Below, one piece after another: positions 52,061 through 61,476 of a DNA stretch of 64,000 nt. Location: positions 4,183,996 to 4,247,995 of the forward strand of contig VZSR01000514.1 in the NCBI GenBank assembly GCA_013398615.1. Direction: 5' to 3'. Below the pieces are notes generated by a model that saw only the letters and a list, made by a program, of their open reading frames with translations, was not told the origin of the DNA and made no database searches. Numbering within the stretch: the first letter of the stretch is position 1; each line of letters begins with the position of its first letter. Position numbers and translations under genes: made by a program. This DNA comes from Brachypodius melanocephalos. Lineage: Eukaryota > Chordata > Aves > Passeriformes > Pycnonotidae.

Positions 52061-54829
52061 CACAAACACAAATGCTAACATGAAGGTGTTAAGTTTCAGT
52101 GCTTATTACATAATATAGATGATAAATGAAAACTGTTACTTTAGGACTTAGAAATTTTTCTTTCAAACTTGGGACTTTTAGACATTGAGCAACTTTGTTC
52201 CTGATTCACATCTCTGAGAGAAAAGAACTTAAGTCATCCCAAGTGACTCACAAATTATTTTACCGTGAAGTATGAACTTCTCTTGCAAGTTCAGATGGTG
52301 CTATATGTCCTTAAGCATTATGTGATGTAAGCATTTCTAGGCACAATCAAACAACTTACATATTTCAGCAGTTATTCCAGCAAATGCGATAGGTGTTCAT
52401 ATTCAGCATAAGTAAAACAATTTGCATGCGTTACAGCTGAATGTGAAAATTAGAAATTTTCTAAACCCCCTTTTACATTCTTTTAGTGTGAAATTTTTTG
52501 CTGTGTGTCAAATCCAAGAGGTGTGCACAGCTAAACCTCACTATTACTCACCTGTGAGTCTGGTTTGGGACATAAGTGGTATGTGGGCTTGGAACCCTCT
52601 CTGCATCTGAATTTTAGCCTTAGTGACTAAAATTTATCTCCAACTTGAAGCATCATGCCTAAATTTAAATGGTAAATCCTTAAGAGCAGAAGAACTGTGG
52701 TTTATTTCTGGGCTAGATCTTTCATGCTTTTAAGGAATACATAGATCACAAGAGAGAATTTTGCTCTAGAGAAAAAGGAGAAAACAGAAGACACTAGTCA
52801 GTGAAGAGTTGTGTTTAGTTAGCCAGTTGGCATATGTGCACTTGCAAGATTTACTTGGATGATTTCTATTTGTAGTGCTCAGCTGAGTTCTACTGATGCA
52901 GTGAAACTTACTGTTGTCACTTTTAACGTCTATCAGTATTTTCACAGCCTCCTATCAAAATATTGCTGAAAACTGAGCCTGAGAAACAAATTTGAAACCA
53001 ATAACTAACACCCATTCTAGTTAGTATGGCTGGGGGGAGAGTAATTTTTAAGCTGCATTATTTTTTGAGGCATCTGCAGCTCTATCACCATTCCCTACTT
53101 TACTAAGATATCTCCCATTTTGAGTTAGGTCTAAAAAAGCCTTTAGTCTTTCTGGGATTTTTAAAGACTTCTCCATGTTCTGCTGTTCAAAAATACCTTT
53201 GTCTAGTATTCTCCAGTATTTAGGTTAAGTAGGATATTAAGAAATAAAATTATTTGTATTGCTGAACTTTGTGTGAAAAGAACTAACAGGCTTGGAAAAG
53301 GTGACTTACATACCTTGGAGGTCTTGGCATTGCTCAGTGTGATGTGATTCACTGATCACCTCCAGAAACTTTCTGTGCATATTTCTAATATGTGAGAAAT
53401 CCAAATTTTGCTGTGGCAGACAATAAGCAATGTAGGAAATCATCCCCCAGTGGATTTGCCTAATGTTGAGTAGCTAAAAATGAAATTGTGGGAAGAATGA
53501 TGAGTGCTGTTCTTGCTTTCCAGCAGCAGTGGAACTGTTCATGCAGCAAATATAGTGAGATTACATGCAGTCTAAATTGTGCTGTGCTTCTGATGTAAAA
53601 ATGTGCTGCTTCTGTTTACCCTTTATTGAGTCATTGGTTCCAAGAGAGAAAAAAAAGGATGGTATTTTAAGCCATTTGTACAAATTCATATCTTCCAGTC
53701 AACCACAGGATTGGGATTTGCTTTCCTTGGGAAGCTGTAAATTACTGAAAGGCCTCTGCTTTTCTGTTTTCCAAATGATAACACTGCATGCTTGTATAAT
53801 GGTTTTGGAGATTATACCAACCTTCCAGAAGGATAGCTCTAAACTTTAGAGATCCTTTTTTGCAAAGGTAATTTTGAAATATTTAATCAATCTTGTTTGC
53901 TAGAAGGGTATTTTTCTACCATTTGTTTTATTAGTGTATGGACATAATATCAGAGTCTTACTGTTTTTCTTTCCACATGTTGGGGCACAAGCGTGTAGAT
54001 CTGGCAAACTGAGTTTATTCAGCAAAATACACCAGCTGGTACTTCATTGCTTTTTTGGAAAGAGAATAGCCTGTGATAGTACTTCTTACCATAGGTACTA
54101 CTGGTCTTGAAAATGGTCAAGTGAAAATACTTTCTTATTAGTGTCATTCTTTTGAATACCTGTGCAGTTTTGAGAGGACTGAGTGCCCCATCCAATGAAA
54201 AGGTGACTTGCTGCTACTAAAAATCAAAGGACCTATTTTTTACTGGTGGTATTGGAGCTGAAGAAAAAAAAAAAAAAGCATAATACATGTAAAAAGTGTT
54301 TTGCTGTGTGTGGCTTTATCCAGTGAGAGGGAATCAATTTGGAATTTTTAAATGGGGACTGGCTTGGATTAATGGAGGAATAAAAGACGTTGTTTTGAGT
54401 TTTGAAATGTATTAGAGGAAAAAATTAGCTGTTCATGTAAACTGGTGATTTTGAGTGGGATGAAATTTCCAGGGCTCAACAGAATGAGATTTGTTCATGG
54501 TACCAATAGCATCCCCCTTTTATATACTCTATGCCTTTCCTAAAATCCCAAGAGTGGCATGAGGGGATTTCATTCATAGGAAAGACTCTAAAGGACTGAA
54601 TTCTGCTTTAAGTTCTCAGGCTTCAGGGCTGCAAGCATTGGTGAGATTACTTACCAATAAGTAGTAATTTCTCACCAATAAGTCTTACTCTAGAATAGAC
54701 GGAGCCAAATCTCTTTAGCAACTTTGCTGGGAAAGCGTGATCCCGAGGGAAAGTAACAGCTTTTGTAAAGTGCCCCCAGATCTACCTGTTTGACATCAGC
54801 CAGCATAAAAACATCTTGGCAGAGCTGGC

Positions 54830-55215
54830 ACAGACGTGCAGATTTCTGAGCTCATCCCACCTTGTCTCTACTAGTGAAGGTTGTGTCCTGCATGCTAAGC
54901 CTGGCTTCACTGGCAGCTCCCCGTCCCCCCTCAGCCTCCCTCTCCCCAGATAACTTTATCCTCATAACGCAGATCCTCAGCGCTGCAGTCTGGATTTCAT
55001 TTCTTCCCCTTCAGCTCTGTGTGATCTCGCGCGCATTCCTGACGCGTTACCAGCAGCCCACATCTCTGCAAGTGCCAGATCAGCTTTCAGTGGCCACAGC
55101 TCGGAGGGGAAACTGCCCAGTTCCTCCATGCACAAACAGCTGGGCAGATGTGGATGGAATTAATTGCTGATATGCACTGGGCTGTGTTTTTCTTCTCTTG
55201 TCATTTCCTTTGCAG
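54830..55215. promoter_or_regulatory. GC-richer patch, possible regulatory element
   Basis: GC content and CpG count rise here compared with the flanks, including TCTCGCGCGC and GACGCGTTACC near 55024-55050. The patch leads directly into the strong splice acceptor at 55215. A 102-codon plus-strand frame (54862-55170) runs through it. It has no recognisable domain and low stop frequency is expected from the base content, so it is not called as a gene. Confidence 0.25.
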
Positions 55216-55275
55216 CTGTGAAAGGCAAGGTTTTGAGGCTTCGAAAACAGCGCAGACCTTCTCAGTGGGAGTAAT
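55216..55275 (+). other. Candidate exon after a strong acceptor
   Basis: The acceptor is the best in the window: a long pyrimidine tract ending TCATTTCCTTTGCAG. Two possible donors follow, GGA/GTAATG at 55271 and AAT/GTAAGA at 55276. In the frame compatible with the 25015 exon it reads VKGKVLRLRKQRRPSQWE and then TAA at 55272-55274. It therefore ends a protein there, unless the donor at 55271 is used, which removes the stop. Another frame is open throughout. The basic, leucine-spaced peptide continues the helical character of the 25015 exon. No protein family is recognised. Confidence 0.3.
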
Positions 55276-55356
55276 GTAAGAGTACTGAAATACATGTGTA
55301 GATTAGGATTTGCATACAAAGTAAAACCTCTCCTAAGCGGTAACAACCAGCACTGT

Positions 55357-55364
55357 TGACGTCA
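55357..55364. promoter_or_regulatory. Perfect cAMP-response element TGACGTCA
   Basis: The full 8-bp CREB/ATF palindrome lies about 85 bp after the candidate exon at 55216 and next to the GC-richer patch. CpG-containing sites of this kind are uncommon in the AT-rich flanks. Function is inferred from the motif. Confidence 0.3.
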
Positions 55365-56333
55365 ATATTCAAATTCTAGGTGCATCTTGCAAAATTAACT
55401 TCTGACTTTGGATTTCCAGCTTGAGGAAGAAAAATCTGTTTGAGGGGACTTGGATTTCTGAAAGCAATAATCATTGTTTTCTGAACATAGGAGTCTGAAG
55501 TTGAGCGTTGAAAGCAATCTGTTATGAAAATGATTGTATTCCATGTATACTCTTGGAGCTAATTTATAAAATGGACTGATGCTGCTTTAGCCAAATGTGA
55601 AACAGTCAAGTTGCTGAAAGTCATGTTCCAGGCCAGCAGTTATGGGAAATTTATCACGGGGTTGGAAAATACATATGTTATCAACAGGGCTGCATGTCTG
55701 CCTCGAGGCTTCACCCAGCTCATAACAATCCAAAAACAAACCACCCATCACAAATGAAAAAATGCTGTCAAAAGTAGATTCTAAGCCCTAATGCCGTCAG
55801 AAGCTGCAGCATGCTGGGCTTAGTTGTAAAATCAGTGGAAAAATGTGTGGTACCTATTGCTGAAGATAATATTTTGTGAGCTTTCAGTATGGAGGTACAA
55901 CAGATATTTTTCCCCTTGTTTATTAAAAATCTCCTTTTGTTTTATGGAATTGTTACACCTCCCCTACTAGTGGGCTGATGCTGCCATGCAGTTTACTCAG
56001 GGGAAGATCTCTAAGCTATTTCGCCAAAATAATTACAACTCTCGTAGGTATTTTACTAATACGTGATATTTGCATACTGTATATTTATAAATAGTCTCAT
56101 ACCTAGAATGGATTGTTTAAACAAATGCTTGAAAAAAGTTTTGTTGTTTTAACACCTGGTCTTAATCACTAAATAAATGAAGTTGTACAAACATACTGAA
56201 AATGTCCCCACCAGCTTAGGTTGTGTAACTCCTTGTACCATAAGATGAGTATTTCAAAGGTCCCACTGAAACCAGGGCCATTATTTGTGGTAAATACTGT
56301 GCGAAGTGAGGAAGGGTTGACAGACCAAGATCT

Positions 56334-56355
56334 TAATAAATAAATAAATAAAAAT
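56334..56355. repeat. (TAAA)n microsatellite
   Basis: About five TAAA units. It is an ordinary simple repeat. Confidence 0.85.
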
Positions 56356-57217
56356 TGCACAACTCTTGAAAGGAGCCAAAGTTTTGGTCTCCACACTCAC
56401 ATCAGCCAACTCTTGCAGAGAGTGCTGTGGAGAGCTGTGGGATTGTACTTCCTGCAAATACAAAGGAGTGCATCCTTACATCCTAGTTTTTCAGCCTTCC
56501 ATGCAAGGGATTTCCGCTGTGACCTTGTGTCTGTCATAGCTGACAGCACACAAGGGTTCACCAACCCACGTCTGGCTCACATGGTATGCAGGAAGTTCAG
56601 CTGTAGTAATTTGATTGTAAATCTGAGCCAGAGAGTCAGTAACTCGAATCGTGGCTGTTACTTCAAAGAACGAAGGTTGCCTTCTTGAAAGGCTTCTAGT
56701 TTTTATAGCTATACAAAAGTTAACTCTTACATAAGTTGTGTGTTATACATATGCATCTATATGTTCATATCTTGTTATAAATATACATGTATCATAGGCA
56801 CCCTGTTTCATATCTGTCATATTAAGTACTTTTTTGGCAGGTAGAAGTAGTTACGGGAACAATTAAAATTCCTCTGCAACACTGGATTACTTATTTGTTT
56901 GGACGAGTGGGTGGTGTTATAGGGAGGGTGGAAAAGGCAGATCTCTACTTCAAAACCAAAGAGTAAAAGCATTCTGGAGTGGTTTTGCCAGAAGGTCTTT
57001 TTGTCACTTTGTGTTTGAACAGATAGGTCTGAGTATCAGGCACAGTGTTCTGGCGTTTGCACTCTGGTGTATCTTATTAGTAAATATTTAAGGAATTATA
57101 GAGCTGCAGTTGTTTTTATGGCCAGTAACCAACTGGTGATCCTTTCAAGGCAATAAACACTATATGAGAACAGTGTTCTTAATTGCCCCGGCGTGTAAGA
57201 AGTTGTTAAAGTTTAGA

Positions 57218-57225
57218 AACCGGTT
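57218..57225. promoter_or_regulatory. Grainyhead-like palindrome AACCGGTT
   Basis: AACCGGTT is the full palindromic core bound by Grainyhead/GRHL factors. It lies in a repeat-free block (about 57080-57310) that keeps several CpGs and has the texture of a conserved element. Binding is inferred. Confidence 0.25.
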
Positions 57226-58307
57226 GTTCTCTGCTCTGCCTTCACTTTAATCAAGCGCCTGTCTGACTGCAAGATTAAGAGTGGCAAAAAAATCCAACCA
57301 GTTTTAAGGAACTCATATAGTAGCTGGGCAATTTAATTTCATCCAACAGTGAGTATCTTGATCCAGACTGTCTGCACTGTGTTTTCCTGTGGGTTACATG
57401 ACAGGTTGGTGGCATGATTTGCTTTTCAAACTTGTAAATGAGTTCATGTTTGCAAATCTTTATGCTGTGGTTTCTTTCTCCACCCTTTTCTCATGAATAA
57501 ACTTGAAAAATATTTAGGACAAGATTTCTCTGGACTCGCCAGGTCTGATGGTATCTTTTTTTACTGTGGTCTTTGTATATATGAATTTCTAAAACAATTG
57601 GGAGGTGTGGTGCAACATGCTTCCTTGGAGGGAGGAATGCTGTTAGTAAAGATTACTGATCTGTGAGAAGAGTCAACTACAGAAAATGCTGAAACTAACA
57701 GTGTGGCTGGGAGGAGTCTGTGGCTTTGGTTTTTAACTCCCTTTGGGTTTTGCTTAGTGACTTGGAGCAGGGAAGTGTTTGGTCAGCTGTGGTGTAACAC
57801 TGAAAAAATTCTTTTCTTCCTGACAACTACATTTATCAATATAGTAATAACTTCAGTGTCTTAAACAACCACCTGACCTGCTACATGAAGAAATTGTATG
57901 CAGTTAATAAATACTTCAGATTGTTCTGCATGTGACTGACAAGCTATATTAGACTAATGAAATACAGGATTTGGCAGTACTAAAGCTCGAGACATCGTTG
58001 AGTGAACTTTGTGTAAGAGTGGGTTCATTCAATAAAAAATAAAAGGAGCATTTAAAGAGCCTTTTATTCCTGTCATAAAGATGCTTTGTGCTATTGCAGT
58101 TGTGTGTTTGACAGAATGGTTGGGGATGGATGCTGCAGATAGTTGTCTTGTAATTTGAGCGTCTTCTATTTGAGACAGGCATGATTTTTATCTTCGTTGT
58201 TGTGACATGACTGGTGAGTTACAGTTTCTGTGTTTGAATGAAGTTTCCCACTGTAGTTAGTATCACATATCCATAAATCAGTCTGTTAGCCTTGGTCGTT
58301 TTACATG

Positions 58308-58486
58308 TTATGGGATGGGTTGGGGTTTGTTGGTTTTGGTGGTTTTTTGGGTTTTTTTGGTTTTTTGTTTTTTTTTTTTTTTTTTGTTGGTTGGTTGGGG
58401 TTTTTTGGTATTTTGTTTTTGTTTTGGTTTGGTGGTTTTTTTTGGTTTTTTGGTTGGTTGGTTGGTTGGTTGGTTTTTTTTTTTTT
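58308..58486. repeat. T/G-only low-complexity tract with (GGTT)n
   Basis: About 180 bases that are almost pure T and G on the plus strand: long T runs, GGTT and GGTTTT units, and a clean run of six GGTT units near 58452-58474. The complement gives a spurious Lys/Thr/Asn/Pro-rich minus-strand ORF of 188 codons, which is not a gene. Confidence 0.95.
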
Positions 58487-61253
58487 AGCAAATGATATCT
58501 GATTTTGCTTCTGCTTAAGCCAAGGAGAATGCCAGACTCAGTAGGACTGGACTCAGAGTTATGTGTGTTTATTGGCAGCTTAAGTGAGCACAGCCACATG
58601 GGGCACAGGGCTGATTCTGCTGTGCTGCAGTACCATGGGTCCCTGTACCTATGAGGTTTTAAATCTGTGAAACAAAATAAATCAATTATATTTTGGTTTG
58701 TGGTTGAGTTTGGTTTTGAGGTTTTTAAAATTGTTGTTGGTTTGGGGTTTTTTAATAGGTAGGTAGTCTTGATGTATTTTAACACATGGCTCTAAAACAG
58801 CTCATTACCATTCCCACAGTTACAGCAATTGTTGCACTGTAGTTCCTCATCTCTCTTCACTGTATCAAAGTAGTTCAACTGTAAGTGTGTGTGCTAATGG
58901 GTTTTTATCATGTGTGTGAGTAGTAGCAGACTAGATATTCTCCCGTATTAGTGATTGTAGTGTGATAGAGAAGCCTATTCTCATTTAAAGCTATAGCAGA
59001 GTGCATGAGGCAGCCTTCATTAATGTATATTGCAATTGTATTGAATTTCTTCGATTATATCAGAGAGATTCTTGTGGTAAACACATAACCAACTAGTTTT
59101 AAATTGTCTATTAAATTCAATTTCCTAGTATCCAAAAGTATATGTGCACCCTGGTCAAAGGGGAAAAAAAAGAGCTAAGTACACAAGTATTTTAAAATAT
59201 ATAAACTGGGGAGAAGAGATGAACAAAAAGCTTCTAATTTTCAGTAGATTAATCATGCTTTCAACATCTGGAATGGAGGTTTTTCTTAAATACAGTTTTG
59301 AGATATGCAGTATTAATCCCAAAGCTTTGTGAGGGTGAGCAGAGCTTAGCCTAGGAGGCAGATACTGAGTTCTGGCATTAGGGTTTTTTTGCATTGTTTC
59401 CACATTCTGGCACTCCACTCCATTTCCTCGCCTCACTGAGCACTGAAAGGGACATAAATTGACATAACTAGATTTTTGTGACTGGGGCAAGGGAAGCAGC
59501 CTGAAAGATAAACTTTAACCTGTCATCCTGTCAACAAATTTGCATTGTTAGAAAAGTAAGAATTTATATACCATGGAGTCAAGAATAGTATGTAGGGACA
59601 ATGCATTAAGATAAAGAAAGTGCATATCTGAAGTTTTAATTTTTTCAGCCTAAAAATAGAATCTAAACATCCCGCTGTCTGATTTTCCATTTAAAAATTT
59701 ACTTTTCTATTTTTCTGTCATAGAAAAAGCTTTGAGTACTTTTACTGGCCTAAAGCAAGGAAGTCTGAACTACGGCAAAAGTTAGTGGGAAAGTAATGGA
59801 AGAATTTGGTCCCTGTACTTTTGGGACTGCTAACTTCTCTTAGTCTATATTGTGTCTTGAGAATGCTGCAGTTCAGTTATGCAACCTTGGGAAGTTTGTC
59901 TCCCACTGAATGCACTGTTCCTTTATTAAGGCTAATGGGAGTCATGTGTTCATGTCAGTGGGAAAGCAGGCCCTTAAAAATCTTTCTGGTAGATTTGGTG
60001 GAAACAGAGCTCACGTTCGTTATTGCCGTTCTGGGCAGTTGGATGTCTCATTAGCGGAATGTTAACGATGTTCAGTGAACTTCATTATTGGGCAAGAGGA
60101 TGTGGTGAAAATGCAAAACGAGTGACTTTTCAATCTTACAATTTCCTATATTGTTGGATTAATTTCTGCTTGTCGTGTCCTTTCTGCCATCCCAGTACTT
60201 ACAGGCTGTTACCTGGAGTCTGGTGGATGTGATGCTGGGGTGCTTCAGCCCCGCTGTCAGGGCTCTCTGCCCTGAGCCCACACTCTGACTCCCCTCTCCT
60301 GGGAAATGTAGAGTAGCAACCATTAGATTTTCAATCCTTCTGCAACCTCAGGCAGGATTATAAAGATCCAGCGTGTAGGAGCCAGATTTTAGCTGTGGGA
60401 CTGTCAGTGCAGTATCTTTACAGCGACAGCGGAGTGTGGAGGGAGCAAACACGGCTTTGCACAGCCCCGTGGGGAAGGTGATGGTGAGACCCACACCATC
60501 CCTTCACTGAGCAAACCCACTCTAACATAAACAAACCCACCACGTCCCCGCCGAGCCGCAGGATGGGCTGGCCCTGATGTGAGGCCGAGCCCTTGGCTGG
60601 CAGTGGGAATTCGCTTACCCTCGGAAAACGCGGCCTTTCGTTTTATCTCGCTGAGGCAACCGCAGGGGAACAATGGGTTATTAGAGCATTGGAACAACAC
60701 GGGCTTTGAGTGACCCTGTGTTGTGCAGGCGAGGCTAAAAGGAGAGATTGGCTGCCCTCAGAGTTAATTTGGCAGCTGCTGCGTGGGGGCCTGGGCTGGT
60801 GGTGGGTGTGAGGTGAGGGCGGCCATGAGGGAGCGGGGAGGGCTTCCCCTCAGGGCCGTCCCTGGGAAAGGGAGAGAGGTAAACACAAAAACAGAGAGCT
60901 GGCAAAGTTAAAAGTGTTCGGTTTGTTTTCTCTTCCTGGTACAAAATCTGTTTTCCTTCATTCTTCGGCTTTTAAGACCAAACTGTTACGTTGCTGATTT
61001 TTGTCACTGACAGTAGAAGTGGCTGGAAATGGCTGAATGGCAGGCGAACTGTCACAAGCAGAAAGATGCTGACCTCCCCAGTTTTACCTGGAATGGCACA
61101 GACAGGCTTTCACATCCCATGCAGGGTCCAAAGACTTTGATCTTAAATGTAGCCTTTGGGAGGTATCATCCTCCCTGAGGGTTATCTCTCTGAAGCTGTG
61201 CACATCTGTAAGCAATCAGGTAGATTATGCCATTGATATCTCAGAAATTAGAG
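58487..61253. other. Non-coding stretch, no gene recognised
   Basis: AT-rich to about 60.2 kb, then a GC-richer patch (listed at 60400). Short frames only. No retroposon is recognised before 61.25 kb. Confidence 0.5.
60400..60950. promoter_or_regulatory. Moderately CpG-rich patch, possible enhancer or weak promoter
   Basis: CpG dinucleotides are clearly more frequent than in the flanks (for example CAGCGACAGCGG, CCCCGCCGAGCCGC, GGAAAACGCGGCC). The patch is weaker than the 8-kb island and has no convincing exon or donor. Open frames on the minus strand here (60404-60700, 60735-60944) look like by-products of base content. An unmethylated distal element, a second promoter, or an old GC-rich repeat are all possible. 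Confidence 0.3.
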
Positions 61254-61476
61254 TCTCAGAATCACAAAATCGACTGAGTTGGAAAGGACAAGCAAAAATC
61301 AAGCCCAATTCTTAGCCCTGTAAAGGAACATCCCCCAGAATCACACCATGTGCCTGAGAGCATGGTCCAAGCACTTCTTGAACTCTGTCTTGGTGCTGTG
61401 ATCAGTGCCCTGGGGAGCTGTTCCAGTGCCCAACCACCCTCTGGGTGAAGAAGCTTTTTCTAATGTCTAACTTGCT
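61254..61476 (-). mobile_element. CR1 LINE, 3'-end fragment
   Basis: The plus strand reads AGAATCACAAAATCG, GAGTTGGAAAGGAC, CTGTTCCAGTGCCCAACCAC and GAAGAAGCTTTTTCTAATGT. These are the hallmarks of the reverse complement of the 3' end of Chicken Repeat 1. The element's sense strand is therefore minus, with its ATTCT-type 3' tail near 61254-61265. It is 5'-truncated, as CR1 copies usually are, and clearly diverged, so it is old. It keeps no reverse-transcriptase coding sequence. Its presence is the main taxonomic clue that this is avian or sauropsid DNA. Confidence 0.9.

Larger units (their letters stand above)
45955..54829. other. Non-coding stretch, no gene recognised
   Basis: AT-rich sequence. 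The acceptor-like site at 46682 (CCGTTTTCCCTTTCAG) opens a frame of about 60 codons with a run of acidic residues but no matching donor, so it is not called. A 16-base A run lies at 48460-48475. Small duplications (49640, 50827) and an inverted-repeat homeodomain block (51940) are listed separately. Everything else is short frames without support. Confidence 0.55.
55276..58307. other. Non-coding stretch, no gene recognised
   Basis: AT-rich sequence with no supported exon. A perfect CRE (TGACGTCA) lies at 55357, a TAAATAAA-type repeat at 56334, and a Grainyhead-type palindrome at 57218. An AATAAA occurs near 56172, but no transcript end can be tied to it. Confidence 0.5.

Noticed and set aside
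57167..57179. AGAACA-G-TGTTCT as a glucocorticoid/androgen response element
   Set aside because: Steroid response elements of this type need a 3-bp spacer. Here the spacer is one base.
58219..58785. 188-codon minus-strand open frame
   Set aside because: It runs through the complement of the G/T tract, and its Lys/Thr/Asn/Pro-rich stretch is a translation of low-complexity DNA.
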